Assembly (NCBI GenBank): GCA_963777895.1
Contig: CAVZSF010000004.1
Span: 344,283-408,282 of the forward strand
Length of the DNA stretch: 64,000 nt
Direction of reading: 5' to 3'
From: UBA2241 sp963777895
GTDB lineage: Bacteria > Actinomycetota > Thermoleophilia > UBA2241
Positions 42,217-50,577 of this stretch are shown piece after piece. A model generated the notes under the pieces. It was given only the letters and a program-made list of their open reading frames with translations, was not told the DNA's origin and did no database searches. The position numbers and the translations under genes are program-made. Position 1 is the stretch's first letter, and each line of letters begins with the position of its first letter.

Positions 42217-43485
42217 GTGGAGACGATAGGGATCGGACTGCTCGGTCACGGGACGGTGGGCTCGGGGGTCGGCGCGCTGCTGCGCAAGAACGCCGACGAC
42301 ATCACGCTGGCCACGGGACGCACGGTCGTGCTCCGGCGCGTGCTCGAGCTGCCCGGGTTCACGCATCCGGACCTCGACCCGGCGCTCGTGACGAGCGACT
42401 TCGCTGACATCGTCGACGACCCCTCGATCCAGGTGGTCGTCGAGCTCATCGGAGGGATCGACCCGGCGCGCGACTTCCAATTGCGCGCGCTGCGCGCCGG
42501 CAAGCACGTCGTGACCGCCAACAAGCAGCTCCTCAGTCAGCACGGCGCCGAGCTGCTCGAGACGGCGGAGGAGCACGGCGTGCACCTCCGCTTCGAGGCG
42601 AGCTCGGTCGGCGCCGTGCCCATCATCAAGGTCCTGCGCGAGTCGCTGGTCGCGGCCGAGACGAAGACCATCTTCGGCATCGTCAACGGCACCACCAACT
42701 ACATGCTCAGCGCGATGACCGAGACCGGGGCCGACTACGACGACGTGCTCAGGGAGGCACAGCGTCTCGGCTACGCGGAGGCCGACCCGACGGACGACGT
42801 CACCGGCAAGGACGCGGCCGCCAAGATGGCGATCATGTCCTCGATCGCCTTCCACAGCCGCGTCAACCTCGCCGACGTCTCGCACGAGGGCATCACGCGC
42901 ATCACGGCCGCCGACATCGCCCACGGCCGGCGCATGGGCTACGTCGCCAAGCTGCTCGGCGTCGCCAAGCTCATCGACGGCCGCATGAACGTGCGCGTGT
43001 ACCCGGCCTTCCTGCCGGCGGAGCATCCGCTGGCCGGCGTCCTCGGCGCCTACAACGCCGTCTTCCTCGAGAGCGACGCCTTCGACAAGCTCATGCTCTA
43101 CGGCCCCGGCGCCGGCAGCGTGCCGACCGCCTCGGCGGTCATCGGCGACATCATCAGCGTGGTCAACACGCCCAAGGGCACCTACACGCACAACTGCCTC
43201 TGCTACAAGCATCTCGAGCATCTCGCCGACGACGAGATGGTCTCGAGCTTCTATCTGCGCTTCCACGTCGTGGACCGTCCCGGGGTGCTCGCCCAGGTGG
43301 CGACGGTGTTCGGTGACGACGGCGTGAGCATCAAGTCCATGGAACAGCAAGGCAGCGGCGACTCGGCCGAGCTCGTCTTCGTCCTGCACCCCGTGCGCGA
43401 GGCCTGCTTCTTCAGCGCGCTGGCGCGGATCAAGGGGCTGGACGCGGTCCAGGGCGAGCCCGCGGTCGTCCGTGTCGAGGGCTAG
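42217..43485 (+). CDS. hom: homoserine dehydrogenase
   Basis: 422 residues. GLLGHGTVGSGVGALL (residues 7-22) is the NAD(P) site, then VVTANKQLLS, SSVGAVPIIKVL and GIVNGTTNYML, with catalytic Lys/Asp/Glu in AEADPTDDVTGKDAAAKMAI. The last 80 residues are an ACT domain (RFHVVDRPGVLAQVATVFGDDGVSIKSMEQ) for feedback by an amino acid, usually threonine. GTG 42217. It ends in TAG, and the next gene starts nine bases later in the same frame. Confidence 0.96.
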   Translation: METIGIGLLGHGTVGSGVGALLRKNADDITLATGRTVVLRRVLELPGFTHPDLDPALVTSDFADIVDDPSIQVVVELIGGIDPARDFQLRALRAGKHVVTANKQLLSQHGAELLETAEEHGVHLRFEASSVGAVPIIKVLRESLVAAETKTIFGIVNGTTNYMLSAMTETGADYDDVLREAQRLGYAEADPTDDVTGKDAAAKMAIMSSIAFHSRVNLADVSHEGITRITAADIAHGRRMGYVAKLLGVAKLIDGRMNVRVYPAFLPAEHPLAGVLGAYNAVFLESDAFDKLMLYGPGAGSVPTASAVIGDIISVVNTPKGTYTHNCLCYKHLEHLADDEMVSSFYLRFHVVDRPGVLAQVATVFGDDGVSIKSMEQQGSGDSAELVFVLHPVREACFFSALARIKGLDAVQGEPAVVRVEG

Positions 43486-43494
43486 GAGGACGTG

Positions 43495-44694
43495 ATGGAG
43501 AAGGGCAAGCGCGGGCGCATCGGCATCCTCACCGGCGGCGGCGACGTTCCCGGTCTCAACCCGGCCATCCGTGCCGTCACCGTGCGCGCCATCCGCGACG
43601 GCTTCGACGTCGTGGGCATCCGGCGCGGCTGGGCCGGCCTGGTCGAGATCGTCCGCGACGCGGACGCCGACAACCAGGCGTGCTGCCAGCCGCTCACCAA
43701 GGAGCTGGTGAACCACCACGCGCGCACCGGGGGCACCTTCCTGCACTCGTCGCGCACGCGCCCGAGCGCCGTCCCGAGGAAGGACGTGCCGGCACACCTG
43801 CGCGACAAGTACACGGCCGACAAGAACGACCTCACCGAGGAGGTCATCGCCAACCTCGCCTTCCTCGGCATCGACTACCTCGTGCCGATCGGCGGCGACG
43901 ACACGCTGAGCTACGGCGTGGAGCTGGGCCGCCGCGGCGTGCCCCTCGTCGCCATCCCCAAGACGATGGACAACGACGTCCCCGGCACGGACTACTGCAT
44001 CGGCTTCAGCACCTGCGTCACGCGCACCATCAACATCACCAACCAGATGAAGACCTCGGCGGCGTCGCACGAGCGCATCATGATCGTCGAGGTCTTCGGG
44101 CGGTACGCCGGCTTCACCAGCCTTCTGCCGACGATCGCCGGGGCGGCCAACCGCTGCATGATCCCGGAGTGGGAGGCCGACGTCGAGAAGCTCGCCGAGA
44201 TCCTCGTGGAGGACCGCAACCAGCACCCCGACAAGTACTCGGTCTGCCTGGTCAGCGAGGGCGCGATCATCAAGGGCGAGGACATGATGTTCAAGGGCAG
44301 CGAGACCGACCAGTACGGCCATGCCAAGCTGGGCGGCATCGGGGATCGCGTGAGCGCCCTCGTGAAGCAGTTCGCGCCGGCGTTCAACAACGGGCACAAG
44401 ATCGACATGATCAGCATGGATCTCGGCTACAACGTGCGCAGCGGGGACCCGGACGCGATCGACGCGATCGTCCCGATGGCCTACGGCAATCTTGCGCTCG
44501 ACTTGATCGAGCGCGGCGACTTCGGCCGGATGGTGTCGCTGCGCAACGGCCGCTACGACTCGGTGCCGATCGAGACGGTGGTCGCCTCCAAGAAGCTGGT
44601 GGACGTGCCGCGGTTCTACGACACGGAGCGCTACCGCCCGACGTACGCGAGCTTCGAGCTGGCGCCGATGCTCGTGCTCGGGGCGGCGACGTGA
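43495..44694 (+). CDS. 6-phosphofructokinase, predicted PPi-dependent
   Basis: 399 residues. Group II PFK: LTGGGDVPGLNPAIRAV (residues 10-26), PIGGDDTLSYGVELGRRG, PKTMDNDVPGTDYCIGFSTCV and AGFTSLLP. The Asp in GGDDT and the Lys in PKTMDND are the residues that select pyrophosphate over ATP in this family (Gly and Gly in ATP enzymes), so PPi is the likely donor. It phosphorylates fructose 6-phosphate reversibly. ATG 43495 has AGGAGG five bases before it; GTG 43492 is possible. Confidence 0.88.
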   Translation: MEKGKRGRIGILTGGGDVPGLNPAIRAVTVRAIRDGFDVVGIRRGWAGLVEIVRDADADNQACCQPLTKELVNHHARTGGTFLHSSRTRPSAVPRKDVPAHLRDKYTADKNDLTEEVIANLAFLGIDYLVPIGGDDTLSYGVELGRRGVPLVAIPKTMDNDVPGTDYCIGFSTCVTRTINITNQMKTSAASHERIMIVEVFGRYAGFTSLLPTIAGAANRCMIPEWEADVEKLAEILVEDRNQHPDKYSVCLVSEGAIIKGEDMMFKGSETDQYGHAKLGGIGDRVSALVKQFAPAFNNGHKIDMISMDLGYNVRSGDPDAIDAIVPMAYGNLALDLIERGDFGRMVSLRNGRYDSVPIETVVASKKLVDVPRFYDTERYRPTYASFELAPMLVLGAAT

Positions 44695-44749
44695 GAGCCG
44701 TCCGTGGGTGAGGCCGCGGAAGGGCGCCGGCGTGAGCGGGAGGAGCGCC

Positions 44750-45946
44750 GTGCCTGACGGCCGGGGCGCCGCCGTGAAGCGTGTCGTGCTCGTGCCCGAC
44801 GGCATGGCCGACGAGGCCTACGAGGAGCTGGGAGGCAAGACGCCGCTCGAGGCGGCGGCGACGCCGGCGATGGACGCGCTCGCGCGACGCGGCAGCGTCG
44901 GGCTGGTCAGGACCGTGCCGGAGGGCATGCCGCCGGGCAGCGACGTCGGCAACCTCTCGGTGCTCGGGTACGACCCCGTCGCGGTGTACTCGGGCCGCAG
45001 CCCGCTCGAGGCGGTCAACATCGTCGAGCTCGGGCCGGAGGACGTCTCGTACCGCTGCAACCTCGTGACTGTGGCCGGCGGCCTGATGAAGGACAACACC
45101 GCCGGCCACATCAGCAACGACGATGCGCACCGCTGCTTCGCGGCCCTGAGCGGAGCGCTCGACGGCGACGGCTTCGAGTTCCACGCCGGCGTGACGTATC
45201 GCGGGCTGCTGGTGTGGCGCGGGGGCGAGCTCGTCGCCTGCACGCCGCCGCACGACATCCTCGACCAGCCGGTCGCCGGCCACCTGCCCGGCGAGGAGGC
45301 CGGCGAGGCGGAGTCGCCGTCCGCCCGGCGACTCGCCGAGCTGCAGCGCCGGGCCGACGAGGTCCTCGCCGGCGTGCGCCCTGCGACCAACGCCTGGTTC
45401 TGGGGCGAGGGGAGGGCGCCGCGGCTGCCGCGCTTCGCCGATCTCTACGGGCTGAGCGCCGCCGTCATCGGCGCGGTCGACCTGGTGCGCGGCATCGGCC
45501 GCTTGGCTGGGCTCGACGTGATCGACGTGCCCGGCGCGACCGGCGACCTCGACACCGACTACGGCGCCAAGGCGCGCGCCGCCGTGGCGGCCCTCGACGA
45601 CCACGAGCTCGTGTGGGTGCACGTCGAGGCGCCCGATGAGGCCAGCCACATGGGCGACGTCGCCGCGAAGGTGAGGGCCATCGAGCGCATCGACCTGGAG
45701 GTGCTCGCGCCCCTGCTGGCGTCTGCTGCCGGGCCGGCGGTGCTGGTGCTTCCCGACCACTACACGCCGGCGCGCACCCGCACGCACGCCTCGGGCGCGG
45801 TGCCCTTTGCCTTCGCGCCCGACGCCGGCCGCGTCGCGGGCGGCCCCTCGGCGCCTTCGTTCGGCGAAGGCGCCGCCGCCGCGACCGGCCTGTTCCTCGA
45901 CGATGGACCCTCCCTCATGCGCCTGTTCATCGATGCGACGGGGTAA
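44750..45946 (+). CDS. apgM: archaeal-type 2,3-bisphosphoglycerate-independent phosphoglycerate mutase
   Basis: 398 residues from GTG 44750; GTG 44774 would start at VKRVVLVPDGMAD, where homology begins. It belongs to the alkaline-phosphatase superfamily, archaeal iPGM/ApgM. VPDGMADEAYEELGGKTPLEAA (metal site), PPGSDVGNLSVLGYDP (Ser nucleophile), RCNLVT and VWVHVEAPDEASHMGDVAAKVRAIERID are its motifs. It interconverts 3- and 2-phosphoglycerate. The 2-phosphoglycerate it can form is the substrate of the kinase encoded at 50578. It ends in TAA. Confidence 0.9.
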   Translation: MPDGRGAAVKRVVLVPDGMADEAYEELGGKTPLEAAATPAMDALARRGSVGLVRTVPEGMPPGSDVGNLSVLGYDPVAVYSGRSPLEAVNIVELGPEDVSYRCNLVTVAGGLMKDNTAGHISNDDAHRCFAALSGALDGDGFEFHAGVTYRGLLVWRGGELVACTPPHDILDQPVAGHLPGEEAGEAESPSARRLAELQRRADEVLAGVRPATNAWFWGEGRAPRLPRFADLYGLSAAVIGAVDLVRGIGRLAGLDVIDVPGATGDLDTDYGAKARAAVAALDDHELVWVHVEAPDEASHMGDVAAKVRAIERIDLEVLAPLLASAAGPAVLVLPDHYTPARTRTHASGAVPFAFAPDAGRVAGGPSAPSFGEGAAAATGLFLDDGPSLMRLFIDATG

Positions 45947-45979
45947 AGAGGGGTCCGCCGCGCCCTCCCGAGAAGAGAT

Positions 45980-48157
45980 ATGAGCCAGACACCCGACAAG
46001 ATCGAGCGCGAGGCGCCCGTCACCACCACCGCGGAGCGGTATGTGATGAGCGGCAGCCGCGCGGCGCGGCTCGTCGCCAAGGAGGGCGATCTCTTCCTCT
46101 ACACCAACTCCCTCGGGATGATCCCGGGCGCCGAGAACTCCGTCCTTGGGCTGTACTACAGGGACACGCGGTATCTGAGCCGCCTCGAGGTGGCTCTCGG
46201 GGGACGGCCGCCCGTCGTCCTCACGTCCTCCGCCGAGCGCGGGCACGCCGAGACGGTCGAGCTGACGAACCTCGAGCTGCGCGCGGGCGACGGCAAGCTC
46301 GTGCCGCAGGCCACCGTGCACGTGCGCATCACCCGCCTGATCGCCGACAAGCTCTACCAGGTGCTGCGCGTGTGCAACCATCACGACGTCGAGGTCGACC
46401 TGACGCTCGATATCCTGCTCGACGCGGACTTCGCCGACCTGTTCGAGGTGCGCGGCGCCAAGCGCCGGCGCCGGGGCCGGCGCCTGGCGCCGCGCAGCGA
46501 CGGGTCCGGCATCACCTTCCGTTACGAGGGCCTCGACGACGTCGTGCGGTCGACCGTCGTGACCTTCAGCGAGCCGCCGGCCAGCATTCGCGAGGGCCGG
46601 GCGCGCTATCGCCTGCGGCTCGCGCCCGGCGAACGCGTCCTTCTGCGGCACGACATCGCCGTCGATCCCGACCCGCCGCCCTTCCTGAAGGGGGATCTCA
46701 ACCAGAAGGTGGGCGCGGTGCGGCGCGACTGGGAGCGCTGGGAGAACGACGAGACCGACATCTACACCGACAACGAGCAGCTGAACGGCGTCCTGCGGCG
46801 CGCCCAGCACGACCTGCGCATGCTGAGCGCGCCGACCCCCGACGGCCGCATCCTCTACGCGGGGCTGCCCTGGTTCTCGGCGCCCTTCGGGCGCGACATG
46901 CTGCTGGCCAGCCTCGAGACGCTGCTCCTCGACCTGCGTTACGCGCGTGCCAGCGTGAGATGGCTGGCCAGGCGGCAGGGACGGACCGACAGCTCGTACC
47001 GCGAGGAGCAGCCCGGCAAGATACTCCACGAGCTGCGCAGCGGCGAGCTCGCCAGGCTGCGCAGCATCCCGCACACGCCGTACTTCGGGGCGGTCGACAC
47101 GACGCCGCTCTGGCTTCTGACGGTGTGCGAGCTGACGATGTGGACCGGCGACCTGGATGGCTTCGAGGTGCTGCGCGACGGCATCGACGCCGCCCTGCGC
47201 TGGCTGGACGACTATGGCGACATGGACGGCGACGGCTTCATCGAGTACGAGCGCCGCTCGCGGGCCGGGCTCCTCAACCAGGGCTGGCGCGACGCCGGCA
47301 ACGCCGTCGTCCACACGGACGGCTCGCGAGCGACCGGCCCCATCGCACTCGCCGAGGTGCAGGGCTACGTGTACTACGCGCTCCGGCGCCTCGCGGCCGT
47401 CTACGGCCAGCTCGGCGACGTCGAGCGCGCCGAACGGCTCTCCCACAGGGCGCGCGAGCTCAAGCGCCAGTTCAACGAGCGCTTCTGGATGGAGGACGAG
47501 GGCTTCTTCGCCCTGGCGCTCGACGGCGAGAAACGGCAGGTCAAGACCGTCTGCTCGACCATCGGCCACTGCCTGTGGTCGCGCATCATCGCGGACGAAC
47601 ACGTCCGCCCCGTCGTCGAGCGCCTCATGGCGCCCGACTTCTTCAACGGGTGGGGCATCCGCACGGTGAGCAAGGTGAGCCCCGGCTACAACCCCGTGAG
47701 CTTCTACAACGGCGGGGTCTGGCCGTTCGACACGGCGATCATCGCGAACGGCATCAAGAAGCACGGCTACACGCAGGAGTCGAACAAGCTCGCCTACGGG
47801 CTCTTCGAGGCCGCGCTCGCCTTCGACTACCAGCGCCTGCCGGAGATCTTCTGCGGCTTCAGCCGCCAGGCGAGCCCCCGGGCGGTCGCCTTCCCCATGG
47901 CGTGTTCGCCGGACGCGGCCGTGAGCGGGGCCTTCTTCCACATGCTCCAGTCGATGCTGGGGATCTACGCCCAGGCCGACGAGAACGTGGTGTACGTGCA
48001 CAACCCGGTGCTGCCGCGCTGGATCGGCGAGCTCTCGCTCAACAACCTGACCATCGCGCGCACCACGATGAGCCTGCACTTCCGCAGGGAAGGGTCGCAG
48101 ACGAGCTTCTCGGTGCGCGACAAGCAGGGGCCCAGCCGCATCGTCGTCGTGGAGTAG
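45980..48157 (+). CDS. amylo-alpha-1,6-glucosidase / glycogen debranching-type enzyme
   Basis: 725 residues. An N-terminal beta-rich domain of the GDE_N_bis type (about 30-260: SRAARLVAKEGDLFLYTNSLGMIPG, YYRDTRYLSRLEV) is followed by an (alpha/alpha)6 barrel of the GH63/GH133-like GDE_C type, with LPWFSAPFGRDMLLASLETLLL (catalytic Asp near residue 304), NQGWRDAGNAVVHTDGS, and NPVSFYNGGVWPFDTAII. It hydrolyses alpha-glucosidic bonds in glycogen, glucosylglycerate or a related sugar. ATG 45980. It ends in TAG and its last codons are part of a 31-base tandem duplication. Confidence 0.88.
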   Translation: MSQTPDKIEREAPVTTTAERYVMSGSRAARLVAKEGDLFLYTNSLGMIPGAENSVLGLYYRDTRYLSRLEVALGGRPPVVLTSSAERGHAETVELTNLELRAGDGKLVPQATVHVRITRLIADKLYQVLRVCNHHDVEVDLTLDILLDADFADLFEVRGAKRRRRGRRLAPRSDGSGITFRYEGLDDVVRSTVVTFSEPPASIREGRARYRLRLAPGERVLLRHDIAVDPDPPPFLKGDLNQKVGAVRRDWERWENDETDIYTDNEQLNGVLRRAQHDLRMLSAPTPDGRILYAGLPWFSAPFGRDMLLASLETLLLDLRYARASVRWLARRQGRTDSSYREEQPGKILHELRSGELARLRSIPHTPYFGAVDTTPLWLLTVCELTMWTGDLDGFEVLRDGIDAALRWLDDYGDMDGDGFIEYERRSRAGLLNQGWRDAGNAVVHTDGSRATGPIALAEVQGYVYYALRRLAAVYGQLGDVERAERLSHRARELKRQFNERFWMEDEGFFALALDGEKRQVKTVCSTIGHCLWSRIIADEHVRPVVERLMAPDFFNGWGIRTVSKVSPGYNPVSFYNGGVWPFDTAIIANGIKKHGYTQESNKLAYGLFEAALAFDYQRLPEIFCGFSRQASPRAVAFPMACSPDAAVSGAFFHMLQSMLGIYAQADENVVYVHNPVLPRWIGELSLNNLTIARTTMSLHFRREGSQTSFSVRDKQGPSRIVVVE

Positions 48158-48203
48158 GCCCTGGGCTGATCACGTCGTCGTAGAGTAGGCCCTGGGCTGA
48201 TTA
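48142..48203 (+). repeat. 31-bp tandem duplication spanning a stop codon
   Basis: Two copies (48142-48172 and 48173-48203) differ at two positions. The first copy contains the end and TAG stop of the glucosidase gene; the second lies in the intergenic region. A recent duplication is likely. Confidence 0.9.
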
Positions 48204-48236
48204 CGCCTTTCCGTGGTCGATTCAGGCACGGAAGGG

Positions 48237-48242
48237 TACTAT
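48237..48242 (+). promoter_or_regulatory. candidate -10 ahead of the metallophosphoesterase gene
   Basis: TACTAT, 29 bases before the GTG start at 48271. No convincing -35 hexamer. It shares its hexamer with the lysA -10. Confidence 0.3.
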
Positions 48243-48270
48243 TGGCCGACCGGCGTCAGCGAGGGGGCCA

Positions 48271-49089
48271 GTGGCTGATCACGCTCACGGGGACGACCTT
48301 TCGGGGGGCCCCGTCACCATCGCGCACATCTCGGACCTTCATGCCGGCTCGCCGTACTTCGTGCCGAGTCTGATGGACCGTACCGTCATCGAGATCAACG
48401 AGCTCGCGCCCGATCTCGTGCTGTGCACTGGCGACCTCACCGAGATGGGCTTTCGCCAGGACTACCTGCTGGCGCGCGAGTACCTGGAGCGCATCGAGTG
48501 CCCCGAGCTCGTGGTGGTGCCGGGCAACCACGATGCGCGCAACGTCGGCTACGTGCACTTCGAGGAGCTGATCGGGCCGCGTTCGCGGTCCATGCGTCAC
48601 CGCGACGTGCACATCGTCGCGGTCGACTCGAGCGAGCCCGACCTGGACGTGGGACAGATCGGGAGGGCCAGGTACGAGTGGCTGCTCGACGAGTTCAGCG
48701 CGCCGGCGCGCCTCAAGATCCTCATGCTGCACCACCATCTGCTGCCGATCCCCGGGACGGGGAGGGAGCGCAACATGGTGTACGACGCCGGCGACGTGCT
48801 GGAGGTCCTCCAGCAGGCCGGCGTGAATCTCGTGCTCTCCGGCCACAAGCACGTGCCGTACGCCTGGCGTCTCGAGCGGCTCTTCGTGGTCAACGCGGGC
48901 ACCGCCTGCTCCCTGCGCCTGCGCGGCACGACGCGTCCCTGCTACAACGTCATCAAGGTGGACGGCGACCACGTGCACGTCGAGCGCAAGTACCCCTTCC
49001 ACGGTTCGGAGACCCTGATCGACTTCGAGCCGTCGACGGCGTCGTTCGAGAAGTACACCTGCCTGCTCGTCGCCGAGGAGGAACGATAG
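48271..49089 (+). CDS. calcineurin-like metallophosphoesterase
   Basis: 272 residues. All five metallophosphoesterase motifs are present: HISDLHAG (DxH, about residue 19), CTGDLTE (GDxx), VVPGNHDARN (GNHD/E), LMLHHHLLP (xH) and LSGHKHVPYA (GHxH). The pattern resembles the CpdA/Icc and YkuE groups, which cleave phosphoesters or cyclic nucleotides. The gene is two bases from the cyclic 2,3-diphosphoglycerate synthetase gene, so hydrolysis of cyclic diphosphoglycerate is a testable idea. It ends in TAG. Confidence 0.85.
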   Translation: MADHAHGDDLSGGPVTIAHISDLHAGSPYFVPSLMDRTVIEINELAPDLVLCTGDLTEMGFRQDYLLAREYLERIECPELVVVPGNHDARNVGYVHFEELIGPRSRSMRHRDVHIVAVDSSEPDLDVGQIGRARYEWLLDEFSAPARLKILMLHHHLLPIPGTGRERNMVYDAGDVLEVLQQAGVNLVLSGHKHVPYAWRLERLFVVNAGTACSLRLRGTTRPCYNVIKVDGDHVHVERKYPFHGSETLIDFEPSTASFEKYTCLLVAEEER

Positions 49090-49091
49090 CC

Positions 49092-50549
49092 GTGACGCGC
49101 CGGCGCGCCGCCGTCGTCGTGGACGGCGAACACTACCCACCCGTCGTGCGCGCCACGCTGGAAGGGCTCGCCGCGGACTACGACGTGGTGGCGGGGCTGT
49201 TCGCCGGCGGTCGCGAGAAGCTGCGCGGCGACGCGGGGCCGGATGCCGCGGGCGGCGACGGCAGGATGGCCGCCCTGGCGGCCGAGCTCGGGCTGCCGTC
49301 GCTGGTCATGATCGACCCGGCCGGCAGGCCGGCGGACGTCGTCACCGCGGTGGGCGAGCTGGTCCGCCGGAACGGCGTACAGGTCGTGGTGGACCTCTCG
49401 GACGAACCCGTGCTCGGCTACCGCGAGCGCTTCTTGTTGATGAGCGCCGCGCTGGCCGCGGACGCGGCCTACCGCGGCGCCGGCTTCTCGCTCGATCCGC
49501 CGCCACGGCTCACCCTGGCCCGGCCGGCGGCGCTCAACGTGATCGGCACCGGCAAGCGCGTCGGCAAGACGGCCGTCTCCGGCCAGCTGGCGCGCCTCGC
49601 CGACGCCCGCTACCTGGGCGAGGGCGGCGTCGTGGTCGTCGCCATGGGGCGCGGCGGACCGCCGCAGCCGGAGCCCGTCGCGGGGCGCGACGAGCTCGAC
49701 GCCGCCGACCTGCTGCGCACGTCGCGGGCAGGGGGCCACGCCGCCTCGGACTGCTACGAGGACGCCGTGCTGGCGCGGGTGCCGACGATCGGCTGCCGCC
49801 GCTGCGGCGGCGGCCTCGCCGGCGAGGCCTTCGACACGAACGTGGCCGACGCCCTGCCGCTCGTCGAAGCGTCGGGCGCCGCTCTGGCGATCTTCGAGGG
49901 GAGCGGCGCCGTCATGCCGCCCGTGGCGGCGCAGGCGACGCTGTGCGTCGCCGGCGCCGCCCAGCCCGCCGGGTACGTCACCGGCTATCTCGGGTCGTAC
50001 CGGCTGCTGCTCTCCGACTTGCTCGTGCTCACCATGTGCGAGCCCCCGTTCGCGGAGCCTGCCGCCGTCGCCGCGCTCGTCGACGAGGCGCGCGCCGTGA
50101 ACCCCGGCCTCGAGGTCGTCCCGACGGTCTTCCGGCCGCGGCCGGCGGAGCCGGTCCGCGGCCGCCGCATCGCGTACTTCTCGACGGCCCCTGCCGTGGC
50201 GCTCCCGGCACTGATCGCGGCGCTCGAGACCGAGCACGGCGCCGAGGTCGTCCTGGCGTCGCCGCACCTGGCCGACCGCCGCGCGCTCGCCGCCGACGTG
50301 CGGCGCGCGGCCTCTGAGGCCGACGTCTTCCTCACCGAGATCAAGGCGGCGGCGATCGACGTCGTCGCCGACGCCGCCGAGGCCGCCGGCCGCGCGATCG
50401 TCTTCTGCGACAACGAGGCGCGGCCGCTCGACCCGGCGGCGCTGGCCGCCGGCCGGGTCGAGCCCGCCGCCGCCTCCGTCCTCGACGAGCAGCTCCTCGC
50501 GCTCGCCGGGCTCGCGCGCGACCGTTACGCGGCGGCGGTGCGCGCATGA
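49092..50549 (+). CDS. cpgS: cyclic 2,3-diphosphoglycerate synthetase
   Basis: 485 residues, the length of the Methanothermus enzyme. A family-specific P-loop, NVIGTGKRVGKTAVSGQLARL (residues about 150-170), follows a 145-residue N-terminal domain (AVVVDGEHYPP). GRGGPPQPEPV, GCRRCGGGLAGEAFDTNV and EGSGAVMPPV are further conserved segments. It closes 2,3-diphosphoglycerate to the cyclic form with ATP. GTG 49092 is two bases after the phosphoesterase stop. The kinase making its substrate follows 28 bases later. No other enzyme family fits as well, although a dethiobiotin-synthetase-like P-loop is shared. Confidence 0.88.
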   Translation: MTRRRAAVVVDGEHYPPVVRATLEGLAADYDVVAGLFAGGREKLRGDAGPDAAGGDGRMAALAAELGLPSLVMIDPAGRPADVVTAVGELVRRNGVQVVVDLSDEPVLGYRERFLLMSAALAADAAYRGAGFSLDPPPRLTLARPAALNVIGTGKRVGKTAVSGQLARLADARYLGEGGVVVVAMGRGGPPQPEPVAGRDELDAADLLRTSRAGGHAASDCYEDAVLARVPTIGCRRCGGGLAGEAFDTNVADALPLVEASGAALAIFEGSGAVMPPVAAQATLCVAGAAQPAGYVTGYLGSYRLLLSDLLVLTMCEPPFAEPAAVAALVDEARAVNPGLEVVPTVFRPRPAEPVRGRRIAYFSTAPAVALPALIAALETEHGAEVVLASPHLADRRALAADVRRAASEADVFLTEIKAAAIDVVADAAEAAGRAIVFCDNEARPLDPAALAAGRVEPAAASVLDEQLLALAGLARDRYAAAVRA

Positions 50550-50577
50550 ACGGCCGCCGCGGACCCGGGGGACGCAG

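Noticed and set aside
41911..44805. A 964-codon open frame on the minus strand
   Set aside because: Antisense to lysA, hom and PFK. Composition is low-complexity His/Arg/Asp/Val, a GC-bias shadow.
44411..48079. A 1222-codon open frame on the minus strand
   Set aside because: It lies antisense to the PFK, ApgM and glucosidase genes, all of which have strong family motifs. It is a GC-bias shadow with no recognisable domain.
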